A stretch of DNA of 64,000 nucleotides from Paenibacillus lemnae (GTDB taxonomy: Bacteria > Bacillota > Bacilli > Paenibacillales > Paenibacillaceae), in the NCBI RefSeq assembly GCF_012933385.1, contig NZ_JABBPN010000007.1, positions 120,766 to 184,765 of the forward strand. Direction: 5' to 3'. How positions within the stretch are numbered: position 1 is the first letter of the stretch; each line of letters begins with the position of its first letter. The notes below the pieces were generated by a model. That model searched no databases. It saw only the letters and a program-made list of their open reading frames with translations, and was not told where the DNA came from. The position numbers and the translations under genes are program-made. This document shows positions 9,725 through 18,052 of this stretch, piece by piece.

Positions 9725-10213
9725 TTAGGCGTTTCCGCGGATCATGGCGGTTACACCAGTCCGGGACAGCTCCTGAATGCCGTATGGCTTCAGAAGTTCG
9801 ATTATAGCATCAATTTTGCCGGTATCTCCAACCGATTGTACCATCATGCTTGAAGCTCCAATGTCAACAACGGAAGCGCGGAAGGTCTCAACGACACCCA
9901 ATATTTCCGGTCTCGCTGAAGGCTCGGCCTTTACTTTAATCAGGGCGAGTTCTCTGGCTACCATCGGCTTGGAACTGAGGTTAATGACTTTGATCACATC
10001 GATCAGCTTGTACAGCTGCTTCTCGATCTGCTCCAGTGTGGTGTCATTTCCTGTCGTCACGATAACCATCCGGGACAACCCGGCTTCTTCCGACTGTCCC
10101 ACTGTAATACTTTCAATATTAAAGCCTCTGCGTCCAAACAGTCCGGAGACCCGCTGGAGGACACCGGGCTGATCATTAACAAGTACGGCAATAGTACGTT
10201 TATAATCACTCAT
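9725..10213 (-). CDS. ilvN: Acetolactate synthase small (regulatory) subunit
   Basis: This 162-residue protein binds the IlvB catalytic subunit and gives feedback inhibition by valine. It has an N-terminal ACT domain (LVNDQPGVLQRVSGLFGRRGFNIESITVG) and a C-terminal dimerisation domain. The ATG at 10213 lies one nucleotide past the ilvB stop codon and 9 nt after a GGGGG site; another ATG at 10222 overlaps ilvB. Either start means translational coupling with ilvB. The gene is called ilvH in Bacillus. Confidence 0.95.
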   Translation of the reverse strand: MSDYKRTIAVLVNDQPGVLQRVSGLFGRRGFNIESITVGQSEEAGLSRMVIVTTGNDTTLEQIEKQLYKLIDVIKVINLSSKPMVARELALIKVKAEPSARPEILGVVETFRASVVDIGASSMMVQSVGDTGKIDAIIELLKPYGIQELSRTGVTAMIRGNA

Positions 10214-10214
10214 G

Positions 10215-11957
10215 TTACGCATCCCCCATCAGCATTTGGTCAATCGTGGACCCTTGCGTTACCATCGGATACACGTTCTCGCCCTTCTCCACTACAAAGT
10301 CGATGAGGACAGGTCCAGGTGTATCCATCGCTTCTGCCCAAGCGCTGCGGGCTTCTTCTTTGGTCGTTGCACGAAGTCCCTTGACGCCATAAGCTTCTGC
10401 CAGCTTGACGAAATCCGGGCTGCCGGCCAGGTCAATGTGGCTGTATCGATTCTCGTAAATCAATTCCTGCCACTGGCGGACCATACCGAGAACCTGGTTA
10501 TTGATGACGACAATTTTCACAGGAATGTTATTGATCGCGCAGATCGCCAGCTCCTGGGAGCACATCTGCATCCCGCCGTCTCCGTTAACCGATATGACCA
10601 GGCGGTCTGGATTGGCTGTCTGGGCACCGATCGCAGCCGGGAAACCGAATCCCATCGTTCCAAGCCCACCGGAGGTGATCCATGAACGCGGCTGATTGAA
10701 CTTGTAGTATTGGGCAGCCCACATCTGATGCTGTCCTACATCCGTCGTTACAATCGCTTCGCCTTTGGTGGTTTCGTTCAGCATCTCGATAACCCACTGC
10801 GGTTTCAGCACTTCTTCGGAATCAGTATATCTGTAAGGATATTCAGCCTTCCATTTAGTCACCTGATCTCTCCAAGCATCCGCCTTTCCAGCCTTCGGTG
10901 CACTCGGGATCAGCATTTCAAGAACGGTTTTCACATCTCCCACGATCGGGATGTCAGTAGGAACGTTCTTGCCGATCTCTGCAGGATCAATATCGATATG
11001 AACGATCTTGGCATGCGGTGCAAAACCGTCTAACTTCCCGGTTACCCGGTCATCGAACCTGGCACCGATATTGATCAGCAGATCGCTTTGCTGGATAGCA
11101 TGATTGGACGTGTACGTTCCATGCATCCCAGGCATTCCTGTCCACAGGTCATGGCCGCTTGGGAAAGCACCGAGTCCCAGCAGTGTAGTCGTGATGGGAA
11201 TCTGGGTCTGATTTACAAATTCGAACAAAGCTTCATGGGCACCGGAGTAGATAACACCGCCGCCGGCAAGAATTAATGGACGCTCGGCATCCTCAATCGC
11301 CCGGCAAAGCTTATCCAGCTGCAGACGATTTGGAACCGTCCGCGGATTGTAGCCTCGAAGCTGAACGCCTGCGGCCGGCTGGAACAGTTCCTTCGCCGCT
11401 GAAACATCCTTCGGTATATCGATCAGGACAGGACCTTTACGGCCGGTAGAAGCGATATGAAAGGCTTCGTGGATGACCCGAGGCAAATCCTTAACATCAC
11501 GCACCAGGTAGCTGTGCTTCGTAATCGGCATCGTAATCCCGGTAATATCCGCTTCTTGAAAAGCATCTGTTCCGATCAGAGTTGTTGCTACATTACCCGT
11601 AATAACGACCATAGGCACCGAGTCCATGTAGGCCGTTGCAATTCCTGTCACCAGATTCGTTGCACCAGGACCTGATGTGGCAATACATACGCCGACTTTG
11701 CCGCTGGCCCGTGCATATCCGTCTGCCGCATGAATCGCACCTTGCTCATGCCGTGTCAGGACGTGCTTGAAATCCTCAAATCCGTACATGGCGTCGTAGA
11801 TATATAATACTGCCCCGCCGGGGTAGCCAAAGACACATTCGACACCTTCCAAAAGAAGGCTCCGAAGCAGAATTTCCGATCCGGTAATCACTTCGGGCTT
11901 CATCCATTTCTCTCGTAATTGCTCTGTAGACCGCACTTCTGGAGTTTGCGCGCTCAT
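10215..11957 (-). CDS. ilvB: Acetolactate synthase large (catalytic) subunit
   Basis: This 580-residue thiamine-diphosphate enzyme makes acetolactate and acetohydroxybutyrate, the first common step of branched-chain amino acid synthesis. Visible features are the catalytic glutamate in TRHEQGAIHAADGYARA, the FAD/central domain, and the ThDP motif that starts GDGGMQM and ends INN about 30 residues later. The ATG has GAGGAGGATG upstream. It is the first gene after the T-box leader and should be expressed when leucine is scarce. Confidence 0.98.
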   Translation of the reverse strand: MSAQTPEVRSTEQLREKWMKPEVITGSEILLRSLLLEGVECVFGYPGGAVLYIYDAMYGFEDFKHVLTRHEQGAIHAADGYARASGKVGVCIATSGPGATNLVTGIATAYMDSVPMVVITGNVATTLIGTDAFQEADITGITMPITKHSYLVRDVKDLPRVIHEAFHIASTGRKGPVLIDIPKDVSAAKELFQPAAGVQLRGYNPRTVPNRLQLDKLCRAIEDAERPLILAGGGVIYSGAHEALFEFVNQTQIPITTTLLGLGAFPSGHDLWTGMPGMHGTYTSNHAIQQSDLLINIGARFDDRVTGKLDGFAPHAKIVHIDIDPAEIGKNVPTDIPIVGDVKTVLEMLIPSAPKAGKADAWRDQVTKWKAEYPYRYTDSEEVLKPQWVIEMLNETTKGEAIVTTDVGQHQMWAAQYYKFNQPRSWITSGGLGTMGFGFPAAIGAQTANPDRLVISVNGDGGMQMCSQELAICAINNIPVKIVVINNQVLGMVRQWQELIYENRYSHIDLAGSPDFVKLAEAYGVKGLRATTKEEARSAWAEAMDTPGPVLIDFVVEKGENVYPMVTQGSTIDQMLMGDA

Positions 11958-12002
11958 CAGTCATCCTCCTCTCAAACATTGCCTATCTTGGCATTAAAGC
12001 AA

Positions 12003-12371
12003 CAAAAAAACCTTTCATCCCACACTGCGGAATATGACCGCGTGAGGGACGAAAGGTTTAGCTTCCGTGGTACCACCCATATTTGCTCTACATCTCGCAA
12101 TGCAAAGCCTCAGCAGGTATGAAGAACTCAAAAAGAGGCCTTCAATATCTGAAGTTCGTAACGTGAACTAAACGATTTCCCCTAATAGACGCTAACCCTT
12201 TAATACACTGAAGTCAAGGATTAACATTTTTCAGGAAAACAGCTCCGAGGTGAGCTCGTATAAAAGGGGTTTTGGTGGAGGTTGCAGCTGATCCGTCCAC
12301 TCTCTGAGCAAAAGAGCCCTTTAAACTTCGTCCTCATCATTGCAGATAGAAATTATTTCGTTAAAATGTTT
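12003..12371 (-). promoter_or_regulatory. T-box riboswitch, leucine specifier CUC (ilv-leu leader)
   Basis: On the minus strand the T-box core TGGGTGGTACCACGG (about 12066-12080) is followed by a terminator with stem AACCTTTCGTCCC and T7 (12003-12058). Upstream, in Stem I, the specifier loop reads GAG-CTC-ACC before TCGGAGCT, placing a leucine CUC specifier at 12252-12254. Uncharged tRNA-Leu binding should favour the antiterminator and turn on ilvB-ilvN-ilvC-leuA. This matches the architecture known for the B. subtilis ilv-leu operon. Confidence 0.95.
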
Positions 12372-12377
12372 AGAAAC

Positions 12378-12407
12378 ATTATATGATTCATTGATTCAAG
12401 AAGTCAA
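12378..12407 (-). promoter_or_regulatory. Promoter of the ilv-leu operon
   Basis: TTGACT (12402-12407) and a perfect TATAAT (12378-12383) are separated by 18 bp, placing the start of transcription near 12371, just ahead of the T-box Stem I. Confidence 0.85.
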
Positions 12408-12544
12408 CCATTTTATTTTACTTGCTGCGTCAGCTTTAGCATTTCAGACGTTTTTTATACAGCTTTCTTCGCCGGACACCCCTCTTTAAGCTGCTGCATA
12501 CAATAATGCATTCATCTTTAATGGCAGTGAAGGGAGGAGCCGCG

Positions 12545-12991
12545 ATGATTCGCTACCGCCGGCCCGGACTGGATGATCCCGTCATCCTTCAGCTCATCGA
12601 AACCCAGCTTGTCCCTCTTTCCACGCTCAGTCCAATGGAATTGGACAGCATTCGGAAGGAGATGCCGGCCCGATTAAGGCGAGGGGTAACGCTGATCGCA
12701 TCAAACGGTGCCGAGGATGCACCTGTGGGTTTTATACATTTCATGATGCACGGTGAGTTGGTGTATATTGATATGCTGGCCGTTGCACCCGCTGTACAGC
12801 GAAAGCGCTGGGGAGCCTCCCTGATGGCTCAAGCAGAAGTTTTCGCCCGTTCTCGCGGATGCACCCGGGCCAAAGTGATGGTGGATTCCAGCAATAAGAA
12901 AGGGTTGTTGTTTTACCGGAAACTGGGCTATAACACGCTGCGGTTCATTACAACAAATCATTGTTTTGAAATGGAGAAGCTGTTGTTATAA
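12545..12991 (+). CDS. GNAT-family N-acetyltransferase
   Basis: The protein is 148 residues and has the acetyl-CoA binding strand and loop of the GNAT fold (VYIDMLAVAPAVQRKRWGASLM) followed by a typical C-terminal beta strand (GLLFYRKLGYNTLRF). The ATG at 12545 has GGGAGGAG 5 nt upstream and is chosen over an ATG at 12506. It is convergent with the Gly-rich protein gene and their stop codons are only three bases apart. The substrate cannot be predicted. Confidence 0.85.
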   Translation: MIRYRRPGLDDPVILQLIETQLVPLSTLSPMELDSIRKEMPARLRRGVTLIASNGAEDAPVGFIHFMMHGELVYIDMLAVAPAVQRKRWGASLMAQAEVFARSRGCTRAKVMVDSSNKKGLLFYRKLGYNTLRFITTNHCFEMEKLLL

Positions 12992-12994
12992 CAC

Positions 12995-13336
12995 TTACCA
13001 GAAAAACCCGCCGTAAGGAGGGTAGCCGCCGAAACCAGGTCCGTAACCGGGTCCGAATCCAGGTCCGAATCCAGGTCCATATCCAGGTCCGTATCCTCCG
13101 CCAAACCCATACGGTCCGTAGGCAAAAGGAGCCGTACCGATGGCCAGCAGATCGAACAGTACAAGAGGAGCCAGAGCTTTGGTTTTCACACGTTTACCTT
13201 TTATTCCTTCCAGGATCAGCCGGTCTCCCGAAATTCTGATAAGCTTGCCTTTGACTACGGATCCGTCTTTTTTATAAGCGATAATCTGTTTGCCCACATA
13301 TTTATTTGCCTCGTGCTTACTTACAGGCTTATGCAT
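12995..13336 (-). CDS. Small protein with Lsm-like core and Gly/Pro/Tyr-rich tail
   Basis: The 113-residue product has a basic N-terminal half (about 1-60) with a beta-rich pattern (KQIIAYKKDGSVVKGKLIRI) that resembles Sm/SH3-like small barrels, then a short hydrophobic stretch, and a tail of repeated GPG-Y/F units ending in GGFFW. The ATG has GAGGAGGG upstream. Such tails are common in spore coat and surface proteins, so a coat role is possible but not shown. The gene has no terminator before the convergent acetyltransferase. Confidence 0.7.
   Translation of the reverse strand: MHKPVSKHEANKYVGKQIIAYKKDGSVVKGKLIRISGDRLILEGIKGKRVKTKALAPLVLFDLLAIGTAPFAYGPYGFGGGYGPGYGPGFGPGFGPGYGPGFGGYPPYGGFFW
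13027..13102. repeat. Tandem GGTCCG(A/T)ATCCA repeats within the Gly/Pro-rich tail
   Basis: About six units of 12 bp (CCAGGTCCGAAT and close variants) encode the GPG-Y/F repeats. Unit number may vary between strains. Confidence 0.7.
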
Positions 13337-13443
13337 GTTATCCCTCCTCGGGTAATATAAATCCAGTCTATTCCTGCGAGAAGGGGCTTGCTTGTTCCAT
13401 CGCCCTGTAAAAGGCAATACAGGCTGATGTAGATTAAATTACG

Positions 13444-13476
13444 AAAAAAACCGCTCCGGATCCGGAGCGGTTTTTT
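13444..13476. terminator. Terminator after rplT
   Basis: A perfect palindrome, AACCGCTCCG GAT CCGGAGCGGTT in two halves, is flanked by A7 and T6, so it can work in both directions. Confidence 0.9.
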
Positions 13477-13492
13477 ATATAAGGGCTATAAA

Positions 13493-13852
13493 TTAAGCAT
13501 TCATTTTTTCTTTGGCTACAGAAGCCAAAGAGTTGAATGCATTCAGATCGTTCACAGCCAGGTCAGCCAGCATTTTGCGGTTAATATCCACGCCTGCAAG
13601 CTTCAAACCAAACATCAATTTGCTGTAGGACAGGCCATTTTGGCGAGCAGCCGCGTTGATACGAACGATCCACAGTCTGCGGAAGTTACGTTTCGTCTGA
13701 CGACGGTCACGGTATGCGTATACCAGGGATTTCATAACCTGTTCTTTAGCTGTTTTAAAAATACGGTGTTTAGAACCGAAATAACCTTTTGCCAATTTCA
13801 ATACTTTTTTATGTCTGCGACGAACCACAAAGCCGCCTTTAACTCGTGCCAT
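13493..13852 (-). CDS. rplT: 50S ribosomal protein L20
   Basis: A 119-residue, highly basic protein of the normal L20 length ([20 protein letters not shown] at the start). It binds 23S rRNA early in 50S assembly and in Firmicutes also represses its own operon through the infC leader. The ATG has GGGAGG upstream. It is the last gene of infC-rpmI-rplT. Confidence 0.98.
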   Translation of the reverse strand: MARVKGGFVVRRRHKKVLKLAKGYFGSKHRIFKTAKEQVMKSLVYAYRDRRQTKRNFRRLWIVRINAAARQNGLSYSKLMFGLKLAGVDINRKMLADLAVNDLNAFNSLASVAKEKMNA

Positions 13853-13882
13853 ATTTAAGAACCTCCCAATGAATGTTGTTTA

Positions 13883-14083
13883 CTATTTCAGATTAGCCAG
13901 ACCTTGCTTCAAACGCTTTACATCACCAGGTGCCATAACCGGACTGGTACCGAGAACGCGCTTCGCACGCTTGGATTTGTGGGACAGCAGGTGGTTTTTG
14001 TAAGCTTTATAGCGTTTTACTTTACCTGTACCTGTAATTTTGAAGCGGCCTTTCAGGCTGCTGTGTGTTTTCATTTTAGGCAT
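13883..14083 (-). CDS. rpmI: 50S ribosomal protein L35
   Basis: A 66-residue basic protein starting MPKMKTHSSLKGRFKITGTG, typical for L35. GAGGAGGAAG precedes the ATG. It lies between infC and rplT with short spacers, as in nearly all bacteria. Confidence 0.98.
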   Translation of the reverse strand: MPKMKTHSSLKGRFKITGTGKVKRYKAYKNHLLSHKSKRAKRVLGTSPVMAPGDVKRLKQGLANLK

Positions 14084-14110
14084 TGTACTTCTTCCTCCTC
14101 TGAATGTCTC

Positions 14111-14620
14111 TTAGGCTTTAGGAGCCAAGATCATGATCATGCTGCGGCCTTCCAGCTTCGGCTGGCGCTCTACGACGCAGAGCTCGGCCACTTCCGTTTT
14201 CACGCGCTCGAGAATCTTCTGGCCAATGTTGGCATGCGTGATTTCACGGCCGCGGAAACGAACGGAACATTTCACCTTGTCGCCTTCATTTAAGAATTTC
14301 ACGACATTGCGAAGCTTGGTCTGATAATCATGCTCCTCAATATTCGCACGGAACCACACTTCCTTCAGATCTACAATCTTCTGATTCTTGCGCGCTTCCT
14401 TCTCTTTCTTCTGCTGCTCATAGCGGAATTTACCATAATCCATGATGCGGCAGACCGGCGGTTTTGCTTGAGGGGCTACGTTGACCAAATCAAGATTAAG
14501 GTCGATCGCCATCTGCAGCGCTTCCCGGATCGGTTTGATTCCGATTTGTTCACCTTCTGCGCCAACCAAACGTACTTCTCTCGCCCGAATTTCGTCGTTG
14601 ATCATATGTTCCTTACTAAT
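14111..14620 (-). CDS. infC: Translation initiation factor IF-3, AUU start
   Basis: IF-3 (169 residues with this start) binds the 30S subunit and checks start codons. The N domain carries NDEIRAREVRLVGAEGEQ and the C domain KCSVRFRGREITH. An ATG exists at 14605, but the strong ribosome site GGAGGTGG (14629-14634 and beyond) is 8 nt upstream of an in-frame ATT at 14620, giving M-SKEHMINDEIR. The AUU start of infC is conserved from E. coli to Bacillus and lets IF-3 limit its own synthesis, so I take ATT as the start. Confidence 0.95.
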   Translation of the reverse strand: MSKEHMINDEIRAREVRLVGAEGEQIGIKPIREALQMAIDLNLDLVNVAPQAKPPVCRIMDYGKFRYEQQKKEKEARKNQKIVDLKEVWFRANIEEHDYQTKLRNVVKFLNEGDKVKCSVRFRGREITHANIGQKILERVKTEVAELCVVERQPKLEGRSMIMILAPKA

Positions 14621-14830
14621 GTTTCTCCACCTCCGATTGTTTACAAAGAATAATACTTGTCATAAGACAAAAATAAAGGGATGTCGGTTTATCTACCGGC
14701 ATCCCAATTGATACACATTTTAATGTGAACACGAATGTTCTCAAGTTATTGTGATCATACCAGCCAACCTTTGTCGGACAGGTGAGAAGCGCCGCTTCTG
14801 CTTGTAATCAGTATTCTGTTTAGCACACTA
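14621..14830 (-). promoter_or_regulatory. infC-rpmI-rplT leader with attenuator (L20 leader candidate)
   Basis: The leader runs about 210 nt from a predicted start near 14830. It ends in a terminator hairpin, GGGATGCCGGT/ACCGACATCCC with TTTATTTTT (14668-14705), only 35 nt before the infC ribosome site. In B. subtilis, L20 binds this leader and causes premature termination. I did not fold the L20-binding pseudoknot, so that part is inference. Confidence 0.75.
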
Positions 14831-14834
14831 GAAT

Positions 14835-14864
14835 AGTCTACCACGGCTGAAAGGGCGTTGTCAA
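14835..14864 (-). promoter_or_regulatory. Promoter of infC-rpmI-rplT
   Basis: A perfect TTGACA (14859-14864) and TAGACT (14835-14840) are separated by 18 bp, just after the end of the upstream glycosyltransferase gene. Confidence 0.6.
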
Positions 14865-14885
14865 CAGTAAAACTAAAACTACAGC

Positions 14886-16124
14886 TTATCCCTGTTTGCT
14901 CTGTACTTCCTCCAGGCGTACCACACGGGTATGCTGGGTGTGGCTCCACTGCTTGTTGTTTTGTGTAAAGAACGCATATACGGTAATCGGATACCAGGAA
15001 AGCAGGTAAACCGGAAACAGCACCAGGTATGCATACACTTTTTTGAAGGTAACCTTCTCCAGAATCAACGCCATCAGGAAGGTGAAGATATTTGCGGCGA
15101 TTGCTGTGAAGCTTAGCCATACCGGCAGTTTACCATACAGATTGGCAATGTTCGGTCCTTCAAAGAAGGCTGTGTCGATAAAGAGCACTGCGGTGAGAAT
15201 AAAAGTCAGCAGGACGATATATACGTTGGCTCCGTACAGAGCAAGGTCCAGCTTGACGAGACTGCGTTCCTTGAACGCCCGCCACAGCAATGGGAAGAAG
15301 TATCTTCTCGCCACCGTGAAATGGCCCTGCATCCACCGCAGACGCTGTCTGGCCGAGGCCTTGAATGTCAGAGGCTTCTCGTCAAACACTTTAGCGTCAT
15401 AATTGAACCTCGGATTCACCCCGCGCATGACACTGCGCATCGTGAACTCCAAATCCTCAACCAGGCTGGTTGCTCCCCATCCAATCTCTTTAAGCAGATT
15501 GGTTTCAAAGCACATCCCCGTACCGCCCAGAAAGTTCGCCATGTTCAAATTGTGACGGGAATTCTGCCACAGGCGGTTGATATACCAGTAAGAAACGCCG
15601 TAAGCAGCGGTAATCCAGGAATCTTCCGGATTTTTCGTATCGATGTAACCTTGGATGACCTTCGCACCAGAACAGAGGTCGTTATTCATCTCTGTAAGGA
15701 ATTCAGGATCCGCCAGGTTGTCGGCATCAAACATGACAACAGCATCAAACTGCCGCGGCATAGCCCACAGTTCCTTCAGCATCCACTCAATGGCATAACC
15801 CTTACCGCGTAAATTCTGATTACTGCGGACACAAGCATGCATTCCGTGACTGCGAACAATGTCAGCTGTCTTATCTGTGCAGTTATCGCAGATAACAAAC
15901 ACTTCGTACAGTTCCTTTGGATAATTCAGCTGTTTCAGGTTTTCCATCAGCGCTCCAACGACTTGTTCCTCATTGTGCGCTGCCACCAATACGGCGAATG
16001 ATTTAGTCGGTTCGTATTGTTTCTTTTTCTTTTTCTTGTAAAGACCAAAAATAGAGAATGCAAACTGGTACACACCAATCGCAGCAAGCAAAACTTGAAG
16101 CGCGATAAAAATGGCGTCTGTCAT
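14886..16124 (-). CDS. Membrane glycosyltransferase, GT2 family
   Basis: This 412-residue protein has one N-terminal membrane helix (about 4-28), a cytosolic GT-A domain with DNCTD (80-84), the metal-binding DAD at 133-135, the ED pair in LVEDLEF and the QRLRW signature (near 265), then three to four C-terminal membrane helices. This is the layout of processive polysaccharide synthases and the EpsO-like GT2 group (beta-glucan, hyaluronan or poly-GlcNAc type). AGGGGG precedes the ATG. No other exopolysaccharide genes are adjacent, so the polymer is unknown. Confidence 0.9.
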   Translation of the reverse strand: MTDAIFIALQVLLAAIGVYQFAFSIFGLYKKKKKKQYEPTKSFAVLVAAHNEEQVVGALMENLKQLNYPKELYEVFVICDNCTDKTADIVRSHGMHACVRSNQNLRGKGYAIEWMLKELWAMPRQFDAVVMFDADNLADPEFLTEMNNDLCSGAKVIQGYIDTKNPEDSWITAAYGVSYWYINRLWQNSRHNLNMANFLGGTGMCFETNLLKEIGWGATSLVEDLEFTMRSVMRGVNPRFNYDAKVFDEKPLTFKASARQRLRWMQGHFTVARRYFFPLLWRAFKERSLVKLDLALYGANVYIVLLTFILTAVLFIDTAFFEGPNIANLYGKLPVWLSFTAIAANIFTFLMALILEKVTFKKVYAYLVLFPVYLLSWYPITVYAFFTQNNKQWSHTQHTRVVRLEEVQSKQG

Positions 16125-16823
16125 AATTCTCTGCTACCCCCTTTTTCTACCCTGAGAATATTTTTTTATTATCTCTGTTCTTTGTTGAAGCTTATGACCC
16201 TGTCTTCTTTTGTTTGCATGAGCTGCTGTGGTTGCCATACGTCATATCGATTTTCCACACTTTACAGTACTTTGTCAAAAGCGCCAAAACCTCTAATTCA
16301 CGATATTTCCCGTCAAAAAGGGCTTTGCGTGCTTTCAGCAGGCCACCAAGCTTTCATTCAGGCAGCATTAGTTTCTATTTTCATCTGTTTTCTTACTTTT
16401 TATTTCACCGGCACATTATTTTTCTTTAAGAAAGTTGTCCGCCCCTTTTCTTTAAACGCATGATGGGGTCAAAAAGTTTACCTTTTTAACTCATAGGGTT
16501 CAAATTTTTATAAACTTTTTGCTGCTCATTTGAATCATTGTAGCTATAACTTTTGTCCAAGTCAAAAGACTCCCGGCCCTTCTTTACGCCAAATTTCGCG
16601 CATCTGCCCAAGTCCAGCGAATCAAAACATACTGTTTTCTCAAGTTTCCTGTTAACTAAAACCGGCCACAAAACGAGACTAAAGTCCCCGCTCACAAGAT
16701 ATAAATCCCGGTAAAAGCATTTACATGTGAATTTCTTCGCGATCAAGGGTATTTTATAGAGAACAGGCATCCAACACGGAAATATCAAATATCATCATAC
16801 TGCAGCGGGACAGGTGAACGAAC
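16125..16823. other. Intergenic region without a recognised gene
   Basis: About 700 bp between two divergent glycosyltransferase genes. It is AT-rich and carries only a weak 100-codon reading frame on the minus strand (16486-16788) with no ribosome site and an unusual composition. I see no known riboswitch or terminator here; it should hold the two divergent promoters. Confidence 0.5.
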
Positions 16824-17951
16824 GTGGCTAAACAAAGAGTTTTGCTGTTATCAGAAGGATTTGGCGCTGGCCATACGCAAGCGGCTTATGCACTCTCGAG
16901 CAGTTTGCGTCAGCTGTCACCTGACATTCAGACCCGGGTTATGGAGCTGGGCAGCTTTCTCAATCCCAAGGTAGCTCCCCTGATTATTTCTGCCTACCGG
17001 AAGACACTGGCTTCACAGCCTCGGCTGATTGGTTATATGTACCGGCATCAAAAATCGTTTAACCGTTTCACAACACTGGCTCTTCACCGCATTTTTTATA
17101 CGAGCACCCGCGATGTGGTGAGACAGCTCAAACCGGATATCATCGTATGTACGCATTTCATCCCTAATGCGGTCATATCGCGGTTGAAACGGCTTGGTCT
17201 TACAGTCCCCCTATGCACCGTTATTACAGATTATGATGCCCATGATACTTGGATCAGCCCGGAAGTGGACCGCTACTTTGTATCAACTCCCGAGGTCAAA
17301 CGGAAGCTTCAAGGACGAGGTGTGTCCCAAGCGAAAATTCAGGTTACTGGCATTCCGATCCACCCGGATTTTTGGAAAAGGCCCGGTAAAGATGACATAC
17401 GGCGTCAGTTCGGGTTATCTTCTCTCCCCACGGTTTTGGTTATGGGAGGCGGATGGGGATTGATGAACGACCAGGTTGTCCATGAATACCTGACCCGGTG
17501 GGCGGACAAGATCCAGATTATTTTTTGCCTGGGCAGCAATGATGAAGCCCGGCGGAAAATGGAGTCCAAAATGTGTTTTAAACATGCGAATGTTCATATA
17601 TTGGGCTTTAGCCATGAGGTCGACAAGCTGATGGAAGTATCCGATCTCTTAATTACAAAACCTGGCGGCATGACCTGCACTGAGGGTCTTGCCAAAGGCA
17701 TTCCCATGCTGTTTCATCATCCGCTGCCAGGACAGGAAGAGGAGAACTTTCAATATTTTACGGCTCAAGGCCTGGGAGAGCCAATTACTTCTCTCGAAGT
17801 GCTGGGAATCTGGATGAACCGGCTTCTCCACGAATATGATCAGGTGCTCCGGCAGCGGACTGAAAATTTGAATGCCATCCATAAATATCATCCGATGGAA
17901 AGTGCAGTGAGCATTATCGAAATGCTGCAGCAGCGAATGCAACACCTGTAG
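16824..17951 (+). CDS. UgtP/MGDG-synthase-like glycosyltransferase (GT28)
   Basis: This 375-residue protein has the N-terminal GFGAGHTQAA acceptor-side loop (residues 12-20) and the C-terminal nucleotide-sugar domain (MGGGWG, KPGGMTCTEGLAKG) of the family that includes diacylglycerol glucosyltransferase UgtP and MurG. It probably transfers glucose or another sugar from UDP-sugar to membrane lipid. Length is like UgtP (382). The start is GTG, with AGGTG 8 nt upstream. Whether it makes glucolipid anchors for lipoteichoic acid here is inference. Confidence 0.88.
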   Translation: MAKQRVLLLSEGFGAGHTQAAYALSSSLRQLSPDIQTRVMELGSFLNPKVAPLIISAYRKTLASQPRLIGYMYRHQKSFNRFTTLALHRIFYTSTRDVVRQLKPDIIVCTHFIPNAVISRLKRLGLTVPLCTVITDYDAHDTWISPEVDRYFVSTPEVKRKLQGRGVSQAKIQVTGIPIHPDFWKRPGKDDIRRQFGLSSLPTVLVMGGGWGLMNDQVVHEYLTRWADKIQIIFCLGSNDEARRKMESKMCFKHANVHILGFSHEVDKLMEVSDLLITKPGGMTCTEGLAKGIPMLFHHPLPGQEEENFQYFTAQGLGEPITSLEVLGIWMNRLLHEYDQVLRQRTENLNAIHKYHPMESAVSIIEMLQQRMQHL

Positions 17952-17985
17952 GTATACCTGAGAGAACCTGCGTCGGGTGCATCCA

Positions 17986-18030
17986 TAAAAAAAAGCAGCT
18001 CGCCCGATCTTCGAGGGGAGAGCCGCTTTT
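17986..18030. terminator. Bidirectional terminator between the glycosyltransferase and trmB
   Basis: The stem AGCGGCTC-CCC / GGGC-GAGCTGCT has T8 on the minus strand for trmB and a shorter T run on the plus strand. Confidence 0.8.
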
Positions 18031-18052
18031 CTACTATTATAATGGAAGCGCT

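Noticed and set aside
11990..12400. Isoleucine or valine specifier in the T-box
   Set aside because: The codon in the specifier position reads CUC followed by ACC and the GGAGC closing strand, which fits leucine only.
13027..13102. CRISPR-like short tandem repeats
   Set aside because: The 12-bp units are in frame within a coding region and have no unique spacers.
16486..16788. 100-codon frame in the large intergenic region
   Set aside because: No ribosome site, odd composition, no recognisable motif.
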